Part shown: positions 25,404-33,942 of the stretch, in pieces | Layout of the letters: each line of letters begins with the position of its first letter | Numbering within the stretch: position 1 is the stretch's first letter | DNA from: an uncultured Eubacteriales bacterium | GTDB taxonomy: Bacteria > Bacillota > Clostridia > Oscillospirales > Oscillospiraceae | Length of the DNA stretch: 38,533 nt | Reading direction: 5' to 3' | NCBI GenBank assembly: GCA_900543085.1 | Contig: UQQF01000017.1 | Coordinates: forward strand, 1 to 38,533 | Notes under the pieces: model-generated | Seen by the model: only the letters and a program-made list of their open reading frames with translations | Database searches by the model: none | Told to the model about the DNA's origin: nothing | Translations under genes and position numbers: made by a program

Positions 25404-26069
25404 TTATGCCCAGACAAAGTTGTCCAGGCCGGCTCCAAGCTCAAAGTGATACTTGACTATGCCGAGGTCGGTCTGCACGTAAAATCCCCTCCCGGCCTTT
25501 GCGGACACGCGGTTTTCGGAGCAGGACAGGGTGAACTTCTGCTGGTTCATAGCTGTCGGCGCCAGCAGCGCGGCGTCCACCCCGCGCAGGAACCAGTCCG
25601 GCGTCTCCGAACCGGGGGCAATCACAGTTTCGCGCGGCTTGGACTTGTGCGGCTCCCCCTGGGTCTCGCCATAGCCCAGCGCTATTACCAGGCAGAGTTT
25701 CTCGTCCTTGCCCAGTTCAACGCTGGCCTTGGACTTGCTGTAGGTCATGGCTACCCAGCAGCTGTTGAGGCCGGCGGCCTGGGCGCTGAGCACAACCTGC
25801 TCACCGTAATAGCCGCACCGTTCCTCCAAACCCGGCGCTTTCCTGCCCGCCACTGTCACGTAGTTGCTGACGCCGGAGAACTTGCCGTAATGCGCCATGA
25901 AGCCGCTGAAAGCCGTGGGCTCATTCAATACGAGGTTCATGTGCAGCCCGCCCTCGGCGTTGCAGCGCTCTATGCAGCCGCGCAGCGCCTGCGCTGTCTC
26001 AGCGCCGATGGGCTTTGCGGTGTAAGCCCTCACGGCGTGCCTGTTTTCCATTGCCTTGAGCAAATCCAT
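25404..26069 (-). CDS. Nitroreductase-family flavoprotein
   Basis: 221 residues from ATG 26069 (GGAGAG about ten bases upstream). The N-terminal ENRHAVRAYTAKPI is the FMN-phosphate region of the nitroreductase fold; CGYYGEQVVLSAQAAGLNSCWVAM is the family's central helix, and LVIALGYGETQG and DAALLAPTAMNQQKF are further matches. It resembles the putative TM-type nitroreductases of anaerobes. Likely a cytoplasmic FMN-dependent oxidoreductase; acceptor unknown. It lies 42 bases after an ArsR-type regulator gene on the same strand, which probably controls it. Confidence 0.88.
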   Translation of the reverse strand: MDLLKAMENRHAVRAYTAKPIGAETAQALRGCIERCNAEGGLHMNLVLNEPTAFSGFMAHYGKFSGVSNYVTVAGRKAPGLEERCGYYGEQVVLSAQAAGLNSCWVAMTYSKSKASVELGKDEKLCLVIALGYGETQGEPHKSKPRETVIAPGSETPDWFLRGVDAALLAPTAMNQQKFTLSCSENRVSAKAGRGFYVQTDLGIVKYHFELGAGLDNFVWA

Positions 26070-26111
26070 CGTGTCGTCTCTCCTCAAATTCAGGTTTCTG
26101 CGCCCGCCGCG

Positions 26112-26444
26112 TCACTCGTCGCCGCGCCTGTCCGGGGCGTTTTTCATTATCTCCTTCACGTCGGAAAAGAGAGTGAACAGGCTATCTATCTCCGAGGCCT
26201 CGGGGTCCAGGTAATAATAGATGCACGAGCCCTCTTTGCGCGACTTGACCATACCGGCGTCTTTAAGTATCTGCATGTGGTGCGAGACCGCCGGGCGGGA
26301 CAGGTTCATCTTCTCGGCGAACTCTATCACACGGCCGCCGCCGCAACCCCCGCTGAGCATGGTGCACAGCAGCTGCTGCCTCGTCTCATCGCCGATGGCC
26401 GCCAGCACGCGGCGGCAGGCTTTGAACTCCCGCTCCAGCCGCAT
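26112..26444 (-). CDS. ArsR-family winged-helix repressor
   Basis: 110 residues from ATG 26444 (GGAGG five bases upstream). A TTG at 26468 with AGGAGGT six bases before it would add eight residues and is equally possible. Core: LAAIGDETRQQLL, FAEKMNLSRPAVSHHMQIL (recognition helix), AGMVKSRKEGSCIYYYLD (wing). The canonical ArsR metal motif ELCVCDL is absent; Cys residues occur only in TMLSGGCGGG, near the N-terminus and in the wing, so the signal may be redox or another ligand. Operon with the nitroreductase. Confidence 0.9.
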   Translation of the reverse strand: MRLEREFKACRRVLAAIGDETRQQLLCTMLSGGCGGGRVIEFAEKMNLSRPAVSHHMQILKDAGMVKSRKEGSCIYYYLDPEASEIDSLFTLFSDVKEIMKNAPDRRGDE

Positions 26445-26487
26445 GATATCCTCCGTCGTGTTTTTCAAGCGCGCACCTCCTGTCCAA

Positions 26488-26505
26488 GCGTTTAAACGCA
26501 TTTTA
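26488..26505 (-). promoter_or_regulatory. ArsR promoter -10 and adjacent palindromic operator
   Basis: On the minus strand an extended -10 TGGTAAAAT (TAAAAT at 26505-26500) is followed directly by the perfect 12-base palindrome GCGTTTAAACGC (26488-26499), which would cover the transcription start. This is a good place for autorepression by the ArsR protein. No clear -35 was found. Confidence 0.5.
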
Positions 26506-26596
26506 CCACACTTCCGACCGCTGTGCGCATCCGTAAAGAAAATCGAGACGGAGTGCGCCCGGGCGCCGCCGGTGCGAATCTTTCGGCGCGCGCCAA

Positions 26597-26624
26597 ACAC
26601 CCCGGAACCGTAGTCCCGGGGTGT
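26597..26624 (-). terminator. Possible terminator of glnN
   Basis: 9-bp stem (26597-26605/26616-26624), ten-base loop, then TTTGG on the minus strand, about 15 bases after the glnN stop. The T-run is short. The remaining gap to 26505 shows nothing else. Confidence 0.55.
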
Positions 26625-26638
26625 GTCAAAGGCGGTAT

Positions 26639-28732
26639 TTATTTCACGCCGTACAGCAGTTCGCCGTAGGTGGGCATGGGCCACATGTCGTCGGGGGTGA
26701 GCGTCTCCATGTCGTCGCAGGCGGCGCGCAGCGCGCCCATGACGGGCAGCACGCGGTCGCGCAGGAAGAAGCTCTTGGCCTCGGTGTCGTGCATGGCGTC
26801 GGCGGCCACGAGGGCGTCCTCCAGCTCGCCGGTGAGGGAGTAGGCGGCGTCCATGAGCTGGGTGAGCGAGCCGAGCGTAGAGCACTCGTACCTCGCGCGG
26901 CGCTCGGGCATAACGGCGCGCTGGGCTGCGGCCGCGGCGGCGAGCTGGGAGGCGAAGCGGCTGGCGGCCGGGAGTATCTCGCGCCTGGCCATGACCAGCG
27001 CGGTGCGGCCTTCTATGGTGACGCGCTTGCAGTACTCCTCCTGGAAGACCTCCTGCCTGGCGTGCAGCTCGCCCTCGGAGAAGACGCGGTGGCGGGTGAA
27101 CAGCTCCACGTTCTCGGGGTCGGTCAGGTGCGGCAGCGCCTCGGGCGTGGAGCGCAGGTTGTGCAGGCCGCGGCGTGCGGCCTCGTCGACCCAGCTGGGG
27201 TCATAGCCGTTGCCGTTGAAGATTATGCGCCTGTGCTCGCGCACGACGCGGCGGATCAGCGCGTGCAGAGCCTGGTTGAAGTCCTCCGCGCCCTCCAGCT
27301 CGTCGGCGAACTGGCGCAGCTCCTCGGCCACGGCCGTGTTGATGGCGATGTTGGCGGAGGAGATGCTGGCGGAGGAGCCGGGCATACGGAACTCGAACTT
27401 CGCGCCGGTGTACGCGAAGGGGGAGGTGCGGTTGCGGTCGGTGGTGTCCTTGGGGAAGGGCGGCAGGGCGTGGACGCCGACCTTGAAAAGGGTCTTCTCG
27501 GCGGGGTCGACCGGGGTGTCGTTCTCGATGGCGTCCAGCACGGCGGTCAGCTCGTCGCCGAGGAACATGCTGATTATCGCCGGGGGAGCCTCGGCCGCGC
27601 CGAGACGGTGGTCGTTGCCGGCGCGCGCGACGGAGATGCGCAGCGCGTCCTGATAGTCGTCCGCGGCCTTTATGACGGCGCAGAGGAACAGCAGGAACTG
27701 GGCGTTCTCGCCCGGGGTCTCGCCGGGGTCGAAGACGTTGATGCCGGTGTTGGTGGCCATGGACCAGTTGTTGTGCTTGCCGGAGCCGTTGACGCCGTCA
27801 AAGGGCTTCTCGTGCAGCAGGCAGACCAGGCCGTGACGCTTGGCGGTCTTCTGCATGACGTCCATGACAAGCTGGTTGTGGTCGGCGGCGATGTTGGCCG
27901 TGTCGTAGACGCAGGCCAGCTCGTGCTGGGCGGGGGCGGCCTCGTTGTGCTCGGTCTTGGCGCAGACGCCGAGGCGCCACAGCTCCTCGTTTATCTCGCG
28001 CATGAACGCCGCCACGCGCGGCTTCACGGTGCCGAAGTAGTGGTCGTCCATCTCCTGACCCTTGGGGGGAGCCGCGCCGAAAAGCGTGCGGCCGGTGTAG
28101 ATGAGGTCCTGCCTGCGCTCGTACATGTCGCGCTCGACGAGGAAGTACTCCTGCTCGGCGCCGACCATGGGGGAGACGGCGGTGACGTCGTCGTGGCCAA
28201 AGAGCTTGAGCACGCGCACGGCCTGCTTGCTGAGCGCCTCCATGCTGCGCAGCAGCGGCGTCTTCTGGTCAAGCGCTTCGCCGCCGTAGGAGCAGAAGGC
28301 GGTGGGTATATAGAGCACGCCGTCGCGGATAAAGGCGTAGCTGGTGGGGTCCCAGGCGGTGTAGCCGCGCGCCTCAAAGGTGGCGCGCAGTCCGCCGGAG
28401 GGGAAGCTGGACGCGTCCGGCTCGCCGTGGATAAGCTCCTTGCCGGAGAACTCCATCAGCACGCCGCCGTGGCCGTCGGGCTTGATGAAGCTGTCGTGCT
28501 TCTCGGCGGTGACGCCCGTCATGGGCTGGAACCAGTGCGTAAAGTGCGTCGCGCCCTTTTCGAGCGCCCAGTCGCGCATGGCCTGCGCGATGACCTCGGC
28601 GGTGTCGGGCTGGAGCCTGCGGCCGCCTTTCATAGTCCTGAGTACGGCCGCGTACGCCTCCGCCGGCAGCCGCTCGCGCATGACTGCGTCGGAGAATACC
28701 ATCGTGCCGAATATCTCCTGTATCCCGGGCAT
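26639..28732 (-). CDS. glnN: Glutamine synthetase type III
   Basis: 697 residues, the size of GSIII (about 700) and far from GSI (about 450). Recognised by [12 protein letters not shown] at the N-terminus, [14 protein letters not shown] with [84 protein letters not shown] and [10 protein letters not shown]. It makes glutamine from glutamate, ammonia and ATP; GSIII forms dodecamers in Bacteroidota, cyanobacteria and many Clostridia. AGGTAGG precedes the ATG by six bases. Together with gdhA it covers ammonia assimilation. No glnR-type or T-box leader was seen upstream. Confidence 0.97.
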   Translation of the reverse strand: MPGIQEIFGTMVFSDAVMRERLPAEAYAAVLRTMKGGRRLQPDTAEVIAQAMRDWALEKGATHFTHWFQPMTGVTAEKHDSFIKPDGHGGVLMEFSGKELIHGEPDASSFPSGGLRATFEARGYTAWDPTSYAFIRDGVLYIPTAFCSYGGEALDQKTPLLRSMEALSKQAVRVLKLFGHDDVTAVSPMVGAEQEYFLVERDMYERRQDLIYTGRTLFGAAPPKGQEMDDHYFGTVKPRVAAFMREINEELWRLGVCAKTEHNEAAPAQHELACVYDTANIAADHNQLVMDVMQKTAKRHGLVCLLHEKPFDGVNGSGKHNNWSMATNTGINVFDPGETPGENAQFLLFLCAVIKAADDYQDALRISVARAGNDHRLGAAEAPPAIISMFLGDELTAVLDAIENDTPVDPAEKTLFKVGVHALPPFPKDTTDRNRTSPFAYTGAKFEFRMPGSSASISSANIAINTAVAEELRQFADELEGAEDFNQALHALIRRVVREHRRIIFNGNGYDPSWVDEAARRGLHNLRSTPEALPHLTDPENVELFTRHRVFSEGELHARQEVFQEEYCKRVTIEGRTALVMARREILPAASRFASQLAAAAAAQRAVMPERRARYECSTLGSLTQLMDAAYSLTGELEDALVAADAMHDTEAKSFFLRDRVLPVMGALRAACDDMETLTPDDMWPMPTYGELLYGVK

Positions 28733-28793
28733 TTGTGACCTACCTCTCTCTAAATATAATCGTACAAGCCTACAAAAACATTACCTCCGCAAG

Positions 28794-28820
28794 CTTATAC
28801 TAAAATGCGATTTACGTCAA
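28794..28820 (-). promoter_or_regulatory. Possible glnN promoter next to the repeat island
   Basis: On the minus strand TTGACG (28820-28815) and TATAAG (28799-28794) are separated by 15 bases, which is suboptimal. The repeat island begins only seven bases upstream of the -35 (28827). Confidence 0.3.
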
Positions 28821-28826
28821 GGGGAA

Positions 28827-29281
28827 TCTGGCTCGAAATGGCCTCGACGGCCATTTCGAGCCATTGGGGGTCCCCTGGCGCGCCGGAGGCGCGCCAATGG
28901 TGACCGGCGCTTCGTTCAGCGCACAACAAGAGCCGCCAGCCCCTTGGGCTGGCGGCTCTTGTTGCACGTTCACTGCGCGGGAGGTATTTTTTCCGAGGCG
29001 GAGCCCCGGAAAAAATGAGATTGGAATTTGTTCGCAGCGGAGCTGCGAATTCGGTGAAACCGGAGGTGGACCGACGCTCCGGGCACAGTCGCGCTTGCGG
29101 GGGTCGCGCGACGTGCATTGCCGGGGTTGGATGCGGTGGTTTAGGTGGGCTGGTTCAGCGCCGTTGGCGCTGCGCTGTGCGGCGTAGAGTTGAGGTGGGT
29201 GCGGTCTTTTGTGACGGTCTACGCTGGCGCGTTCGCGCGACGCGACTGGGGTGCGCTGTGCGCACGGGAGTTTAGCGGGTG
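28827..29281 (+). repeat. Left arm of the 450-base inverted repeat (hairpin-rich)
   Basis: The reverse complement of this arm recurs at about 30169-30628. The outer 252 bases (28827-29078) are identical to 30377-30628; the inner part differs by about a dozen substitutions and a four-base indel. The arm consists of consecutive hairpins: 28829-28843/28849-28863 (15 bp), a GGCGCGCC pair around 28876-28894, 28924-28942/28946-28964 (19 bp perfect, loop CTT), a TTTTTTCCG/CGGAAAAAA pair near 28987-29015, TTCGCAGC/GCTGCGAA near 29031-29049, AGCGCC/GGCGCT near 29158-29172, and GTGCGC/GCGCAC near 29251-29266. Apparent open frames here have low-complexity content and are not genes. No transposase is present. 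Confidence 0.9.
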
Positions 29282-29326
29282 GGTTTTATATATTCCTCTC
29301 TGGTGTTACTTTGTGTGTGTGTTTTA

Positions 29327-29519
29327 GGAGGTGGACCGACGCTTCGGGCACAGTCGCGCTTGCGGGGGACGCGCGACGTGCAATTCCGGGGTTGGGTGCG
29401 GTTGTTCGGGTGGGCAGGTTCAGCGCCGTTGGCGCTGCGCTGTGCGGTGGGGAGTTGAGGTGGGTGCGGTCTTTTTTTACGGTCTACGCTGGCGCTTGCG
29501 CGCGACGCGACGGGGGTTT
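29327..29519 (+). repeat. Third, truncated copy of the repeat (direct orientation to left arm)
   Basis: Starting GGAGGTGGACCGACGC, this stretch repeats the inner part of the left arm (29062-29250) in the same orientation with scattered differences, so the region holds three copies in all. The 45 bases between (29282-29326) are T/G-rich with a short TG repeat. Confidence 0.85.
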
Positions 29520-29664
29520 AGGATTCTATATACTCATCTTCGGCGGTGATTTGGGCGCGTTTTAGGATTAGCTGGGCTTTTTTGATGTCGTTGTCCTCAA
29601 GCGCCTCGAGGGCGTCGGTTATGGAGTTAAAGAGCAGCAGATACATCTTTTCGTAGTCAGGCAT
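29518..29664 (-). CDS. Small acidic helical protein (YEKMY type), unknown function
   Basis: 48 residues from ATG 29664, with GGAGGT six bases upstream. It begins MPDYEKMYLLLFNSITDALE and is predicted almost entirely helical, acidic and ending DEYIES. I recall similar 45-55-residue proteins in Clostridia, often beside small RHH proteins; the function is unknown. It diverges from the RHH gene across a 111-base spacer carrying palindromic repeats, which suggests joint regulation. Its end overlaps the edge of the third repeat copy by two bases. The longer frame to 29736 lacks a ribosome site. Confidence 0.75.
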   Translation of the reverse strand: MPDYEKMYLLLFNSITDALEALEDNDIKKAQLILKRAQITAEDEYIES

Positions 29665-29690
29665 TATGGCACCTCCGTGAATATATATTG

Positions 29691-29759
29691 AAGTCAATAT
29701 GACGTCATTAGACACATAATACCACACTACGACCATAAAATAAAGTCAATTAGACGTTA
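29691..29759. promoter_or_regulatory. Operator-like repeats between the divergent small genes
   Basis: Two 17-base direct copies of AAGTCAATWWGACGTYA (29691-29707 and 29743-29759) lie 52 bases apart. Three GTC-N4/5-GAC palindromes are present: 29693-29703, 29704-29713 (adjacent, forming a central GACGTC) and 29745-29755. The spacer is far more AT-rich than its flanks, so both promoters should be here. RHH proteins bind such short, tandem half-sites, so autoregulation by the neighbouring RHH protein is likely (inference). Confidence 0.65.
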
Positions 29760-29775
29760 AAGTGAGGTCGTAACA

Positions 29776-29943
29776 GTGGCAATTCGCAGCCTTACCATCC
29801 GAATAGACGACACCATGCTCGATAAACTCCACGTAGTTGCCGACTACGAGGGTCGCTCCGCCAACAGCCAAGTGTTGATCCTGATCCGCGACTGCATAAA
29901 ACGCTACGAACAAGAACACGGCGAAATCCAAACCACCCGCTAA
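29776..29943 (+). CDS. Ribbon-helix-helix (Arc-like) DNA-binding protein
   Basis: 55 residues from GTG 29776, with GAGG eight bases upstream, to TAA 29941-29943. The strand RSLTIRIDD is followed by helix A (TMLDKLHVVADYEG), the turn RSANSQ and helix B (VLILIRDCIKRYEQEHG), matching the Arc/MetJ fold; DNA contacts would come from Ser, Thr and Arg of the strand. There is room for only the RHH domain, so it should act as a dimer. It is too small to carry an enzyme and lacks a toxin partner in the usual cotranscribed arrangement; the neighbour is divergent. Its stop codon forms the start of the 80-base tandem repeats. Confidence 0.85.
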   Translation: MAIRSLTIRIDDTMLDKLHVVADYEGRSANSQVLILIRDCIKRYEQEHGEIQTTR

Positions 29944-30260
29944 ACCCCCAGGCGCACAGCGCCCGTCCGTCGCGCCGCGCGCACGCGCCAGCGCAGACCG
30001 TCACAAAAGACCGCACCCGCCAAACTCCCAGGCGCACAGCGCACCCCAGTCGCGCCGCGCGCACGCGCCAGCGTAGACCGTCACAAAAGACCGCACCCGC
30101 TAAACGCCCGTGCGCACAGCGCACCCCAGTCGCGCCGCGCGCAAGCGCCAGCGTAGACCGCCACAAAAGACCGCACCCGCTAAACACCCAGGCGCACAGC
30201 GCACCCCCGTCGCGTCGCGCGAACGCGCCAGCGAAGACCGTCACAAAAGACCCCACCCAC
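29941..30260 (+). repeat. Four tandem repeats of exactly 80 bases
   Basis: Units start at 29941, 30021, 30101 and 30181 with YAAAC-NCCC and share AGGCGCACAGCGC, GTCGCGCCGCGCGC and GACCGTCACAAAAGACCGC. A degenerate fifth start follows at 30261. The last unit belongs to the right arm of the inverted repeat, and related single units occur in the left arm (29200-29281) and third copy. GC content is very high apart from ACAAAAGA. Not CRISPR: the units have no variable spacers. Confidence 0.92.
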
Positions 30261-30628
30261 CTCAACTCTACGCCGCACAGCGCAGCGCCAACGGCGCTGA
30301 ACCTGCCCACCCGAACAACCGCACCCAACCCCGGCAATGCACGTCGCGCGACCCCCGCAAGCGCGACTGTGCCCGAAGCGTCGGTCCACCTCCGGTTTCA
30401 CCGAATTCGCAGCTCCGCTGCGAACAAATTCCAATCTCATTTTTTCCGGGGCTCCGCCTCGGAAAAAATACCTCCCGCGCAGTGAACGTGCAACAAGAGC
30501 CGCCAGCCCAAGGGGCTGGCGGCTCTTGTTGTGCGCTGAACGAAGCGCCGGTCACCATTGGCGCGCCTCCGGCGCGCCAGGGGACCCCCAATGGCTCGAA
30601 ATGGCCGTCGAGGCCATTTCGAGCCAGA
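30169..30628 (-). repeat. Right arm of the 450-base inverted repeat
   Basis: Reverse-complement partner of 28827-29281. It ends at 30628, five bases before the copZ stop codon, so the 15-bp outer hairpin may also end or stabilise the copper operon transcript. The bases outside the two ends show no target-site duplication (left ...GGGGAA, right CGCAGT...). Confidence 0.9.
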
Positions 30629-30633
30629 CGCAG

Positions 30634-30849
30634 TCACACCGTCTCGATGGAAACGAAGGTGAAGTTGGCGCCTTCGACGGCGGCCTTGAGCATATCGTCG
30701 GTGACGCTCTCGTTGCAGACGACGGTGGCGGTGCCGGCCTCGTGGCTGGCCTCGGCGCTCTCAACGCCCTCGAGGGCGGCGAGAGTCCTCTGGAGACGGC
30801 CGGAGCAGCCGCCGCAGTGCATACCTTCAACCTTCATGAGCTTCTTCAT
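30634..30849 (-). CDS. copZ: Copper chaperone CopZ (HMA domain)
   Basis: 71 residues, one heavy-metal-associated domain. It begins MKKLMKVEGMHCGGCSGRLQ, where MHCGGC is the Cu(I)-binding CxxC. It delivers copper to CopA in the cytoplasm. GGAGG precedes the ATG. It is the last gene of csoR-copA-copZ, 52 bases after copA; the stop is directly beside the repeat island. Confidence 0.92.
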   Translation of the reverse strand: MKKLMKVEGMHCGGCSGRLQRTLAALEGVESAEASHEAGTATVVCNESVTDDMLKAAVEGANFTFVSIETV

Positions 30850-30901
30850 GATGTAAAGTCCTCCTTGAAACTGATGTTTTTTATATCCGGGCTCGGGTGA
30901 A

Positions 30902-33900
30902 TCACTCGATGCCGAGGAAAACGTAACCTGCCTTGGCGACGGCGGCCTTGATGGCCTCCTCGTCCGTGCCGGGCTTCATGCTGACCACCGCGGTGCCGGC
31001 CTTGGCGTCGGCCTTGACGCTCGCGACGCCTTCAACGCCGCCGAGGGCGGTGGTGACGGCCTTCTCGCAGTGCTCGCACATCATGCCCTCTATCTTGACG
31101 GTCTTGGTGACGGTCTCGCCGGCGGGGCACTCGCACGCGGCGTTGTCGCCCACGAAGCCCTGCGGGACGTAGCCGGCCTTGGTGACGGCCGCGTTCATGG
31201 CCTCCTCGCTCGTGCCGGGCTGGAGTCGTATCACGGCGGTGCCGGCCTTGGCGTCGGCGGTGACGGCCTCGACGCCCTCAACGGCCTCCAGAGCGGTCTT
31301 GACGGCCTTCTCGCAGTGTTCGCACATCATGCCCTCTATCTTCATGGTCTTCTCGACCGTGCCGGTGACGGGGCAGGCAGCGACGTTCTCGCCGAAGCCG
31401 ACGAAGATGTAGCCGGCCTTGGTGACCGCGTCCTTGAGCGCCTGCTCGCTGGTCTCGGGGCTCATCTGGAACTTGGCGATGCCCTTCTCGGCGTTGGCGG
31501 TGACGCCCTCAACGCCCTCGACGGCCTCGAGAGCCTCCGTGACGGTCTTCTCGCAGTGAGAGCACATCATGCCGTCTATGCGCATGGTGACGTCTATGAG
31601 CTCCTCGTCCTCGGCGGGAGCCTCGGCGCGCTGCTTGTGCTTGCGCGGCTTGTCCTTGCTGGCGTCGTACATCTTGAACAGGTTCAGACGCAGGGCGTTG
31701 GTGACGACGCAGAAGGAGCTGAGGCTCATCGCGGCGGCGCCGAGCATCGGGTTGAGCGTGATGCCTGCCCAGACGAAGCAGCCGGCGGCGATGGGGATGC
31801 CGATGGAGTTGTAGAAGAAGGCCCAGAACAGGTTCTGGTGTATGTTGCGCAGCGTGGCGCGGGACATGCGGATGGCGGCGGGGACGTCGGAAAGCTGGCT
31901 CTTCATGAGCACGACGTCGGCGGCGTCGATGGCGACGTCGGTACCGGCTCCGATGGCGATGCCGATGTCGGCGCGGGTCAGGGCGGGGGCGTCGTTGATG
32001 CCGTCGCCGACCATGGCGACCTTGCCCTGCTTCATGAGCTTGCGGATGACGCTCTCCTTGCCGTCGGGCAGGACGCCGGCGATGACCTCGTCCACGCCCG
32101 CCTGGGCGCCGATGGCCTTCGCGGTGCGCTCGTTGTCGCCGGTGAGCATGACGACGCGGATGCCCATGTTGCGCAGCTCGCCAACGGCGCGCGGGCTGTC
32201 CTCCTTGATGACGTCGGCCACGGCGATGATGCCGGCGAGCTTGCCGCCCTCGGCAAAGTACAGCGGGGTCTTGCCCTGCTCGGCGAGGGCTTCGGCCTTC
32301 TCGCGCATGTCGTCGGTGACGGTGGCCTTGGTGACGATGAACTTGTGGTTGCCGGTGGCCAGCTCTTTGCCTTCCATGGTGGCGATGACGCCGTTGCCGG
32401 GCAGAGCCTCGAAGGAGCTGACCTCGGGAGCCTTCATGTTAAGCTCCTCGCCGCGCTGCATGATGGCGCGGGCCAGCGGATGCTCGCTCTTCTGCTCGAG
32501 CGCGAGGGCGAGGCGCATGAGGTCTTCCTCGCTGACGCCCTCGGCGGGGAGGATGTCGGTGACCTTGGGCTCGCCGGAGGTGATGGTGCCGGTCTTATCC
32601 AGGGCTACGATGTCCATCTTGCCGGCCTCCTCGAGGGAAGCGGCGGTCTTGAACAGGATGCCGTTCTTGGCGCCCATGCCGTTGCCGACCATGATGGCGA
32701 CCGGGGTCGCGAGGCCGAGCGCGCAGGGGCAGCTGATGACCAGGACGGAGATGCCGCGCGCGAGGGCGTAGCCGAAGGTCTGGCCTATGAGCAGCCACAC
32801 TATGATGGTGACTATGGCGATGGAGATGACGGCGGGGACGAAGATGCCGGAGACCTTGTCGGCGACCTTGGCGATGGGCGCCTTGGTCGCGGCGGCGTCG
32901 GAGACCATCTGGATGATCTGGCTGAGGGTGGTGTCCTCGCCGACGCGGGTGGCCTGGCACTTGATAAAGCCGCTCTGGTTGAGCGTGGCGGCGCTGACGC
33001 TGTCGCCCTCGGCCTTGTCGACCGGGATGCTCTCGCCGGTGAGCGCGCTCTCGTTGACGGCGCTGTGGCCTTCGAGCACGATGCCGTCGACGGGGATGTT
33101 CTCGCCCGGGCGGACAACGAAGATGTCGCCCTTCTGCACTTCCTCGATGCCCACGGTGACCTCCTGGCCGTCGCGGAGTATCGTGGCGGTCTTGGGGGCG
33201 AGCTTCATGAGGCTCTTGAGCGCGTCGGTGGTCTTGCCCTTGCTGCGCGCTTCGAGCATCTTGCCGACGGTGATGAGCGTGAGTATCATCGCGGCGGCCT
33301 CGAAGTAGAACTCCGTGTGCATGACGTGCATCTGATCCATCGGAGTCGGCTGGGTGGTCATCTCAAAGAGCGCGTAGCTGCTCCATACAAACGCGGCGGA
33401 GGAGCCGAGCGCGACCAGGGTGTCCATGTTGGGCGCCTTGTGCGCGAGGCTCTTGAAGCCGGAGATGAAGAACTTCTTGTTGATTATCATGATGATAACG
33501 GTCAGGTAGAGCTGGATAAGCGCCTGAGCCATATAGTTGGTCGCCAGGAACTCCGGCAGAGGCCAACCCCACATCATCGCGCCCATGGAGAAATACATGA
33601 GCACTATCAGGAAGCCTACGGACGAAATCAGGCGGCGCTTGAGCACCGGAGTCTCGTGATCCTCCAGCGCGGCCTCCGCCTCTGCCATGGAGCTGGCAGC
33701 GCTCTGCTGGCCGCCTGCGCCCTTCTCGCTGGCGCCGTAGCCGGCGTCCACGACCGCCTTGATTATGTCGGCGGGGGAAGCGGTGCCCTCGACGCCCATG
33801 GAATTGGTCAGCAGGCTGACCGAGCAGCTGGTCACGCCCGGTACAGCGTTCACGGCCTTCTCAACTCTGGCGCTGCAGGCCGCGCAGCTCATGCCTGTGA

Positions 33901-33916
33901 CATTAAACTGCTTCAT
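30902..33916 (-). CDS. copA: Copper-exporting P-type ATPase CopA with three C-terminal HMA domains
   Basis: 1004 residues, about 200 longer than usual. N-terminal HMA with GMSCAAC (Cys11, Cys14), P1B transmembrane core, actuator TGES, CPC metal site (Cys396-Pro-Cys398), phosphorylation motif DKTGT (Asp440), HP motif in EHPLA, and GDGINDAP. After the last transmembrane pair come three more HMA domains with CxxC at 785/788, 865/868 and 947/950, spaced about 80 residues and joined by short linkers that contain further Cys (AACP, AACECP). It pumps Cu(I) out of the cell. The tail domains share much sequence, suggesting recent duplication. AGGTAAAAGG precedes the ATG; 26 bases after csoR. Confidence 0.96.
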   Translation of the reverse strand: MKQFNVTGMSCAACSARVEKAVNAVPGVTSCSVSLLTNSMGVEGTASPADIIKAVVDAGYGASEKGAGGQQSAASSMAEAEAALEDHETPVLKRRLISSVGFLIVLMYFSMGAMMWGWPLPEFLATNYMAQALIQLYLTVIIMIINKKFFISGFKSLAHKAPNMDTLVALGSSAAFVWSSYALFEMTTQPTPMDQMHVMHTEFYFEAAAMILTLITVGKMLEARSKGKTTDALKSLMKLAPKTATILRDGQEVTVGIEEVQKGDIFVVRPGENIPVDGIVLEGHSAVNESALTGESIPVDKAEGDSVSAATLNQSGFIKCQATRVGEDTTLSQIIQMVSDAAATKAPIAKVADKVSGIFVPAVISIAIVTIIVWLLIGQTFGYALARGISVLVISCPCALGLATPVAIMVGNGMGAKNGILFKTAASLEEAGKMDIVALDKTGTITSGEPKVTDILPAEGVSEEDLMRLALALEQKSEHPLARAIMQRGEELNMKAPEVSSFEALPGNGVIATMEGKELATGNHKFIVTKATVTDDMREKAEALAEQGKTPLYFAEGGKLAGIIAVADVIKEDSPRAVGELRNMGIRVVMLTGDNERTAKAIGAQAGVDEVIAGVLPDGKESVIRKLMKQGKVAMVGDGINDAPALTRADIGIAIGAGTDVAIDAADVVLMKSQLSDVPAAIRMSRATLRNIHQNLFWAFFYNSIGIPIAAGCFVWAGITLNPMLGAAAMSLSSFCVVTNALRLNLFKMYDASKDKPRKHKQRAEAPAEDEELIDVTMRIDGMMCSHCEKTVTEALEAVEGVEGVTANAEKGIAKFQMSPETSEQALKDAVTKAGYIFVGFGENVAACPVTGTVEKTMKIEGMMCEHCEKAVKTALEAVEGVEAVTADAKAGTAVIRLQPGTSEEAMNAAVTKAGYVPQGFVGDNAACECPAGETVTKTVKIEGMMCEHCEKAVTTALGGVEGVASVKADAKAGTAVVSMKPGTDEEAIKAAVAKAGYVFLGIE

Positions 33917-33942
33917 ACGATACCTTTTACCTCCCTGTTGCG

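Noticed and set aside
26621..28738. 705-codon open frame antisense to glnN
   Set aside because: Same codon-bias shadow; no domain and no start signal.
28795..29275. Several 85-110-codon open frames within the left repeat arm
   Set aside because: They run through hairpin stems and recur in the right arm only because the DNA is repeated; composition is Arg/Gly/Ala-rich and no ribosome site precedes them.
29518..29943. Typical type II toxin-antitoxin module
   Set aside because: The genes are divergent rather than co-transcribed, and the acidic partner shows no toxin fold such as RelE, MazF or PIN.
29941..30260. 80-base tandem array as a CRISPR array
   Set aside because: Units are contiguous with no unique spacers, and no cas genes are near.
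28827..30628. Classical insertion sequence or transposon
   Set aside because: No transposase or recombinase frame and no target-site duplication next to the ends; left as an unexplained repeat island.
30110..30900. Open frames of 187 and 248 codons across the right arm and copZ
   Set aside because: They read through tandem repeats, hairpins and the antisense strand of copZ.
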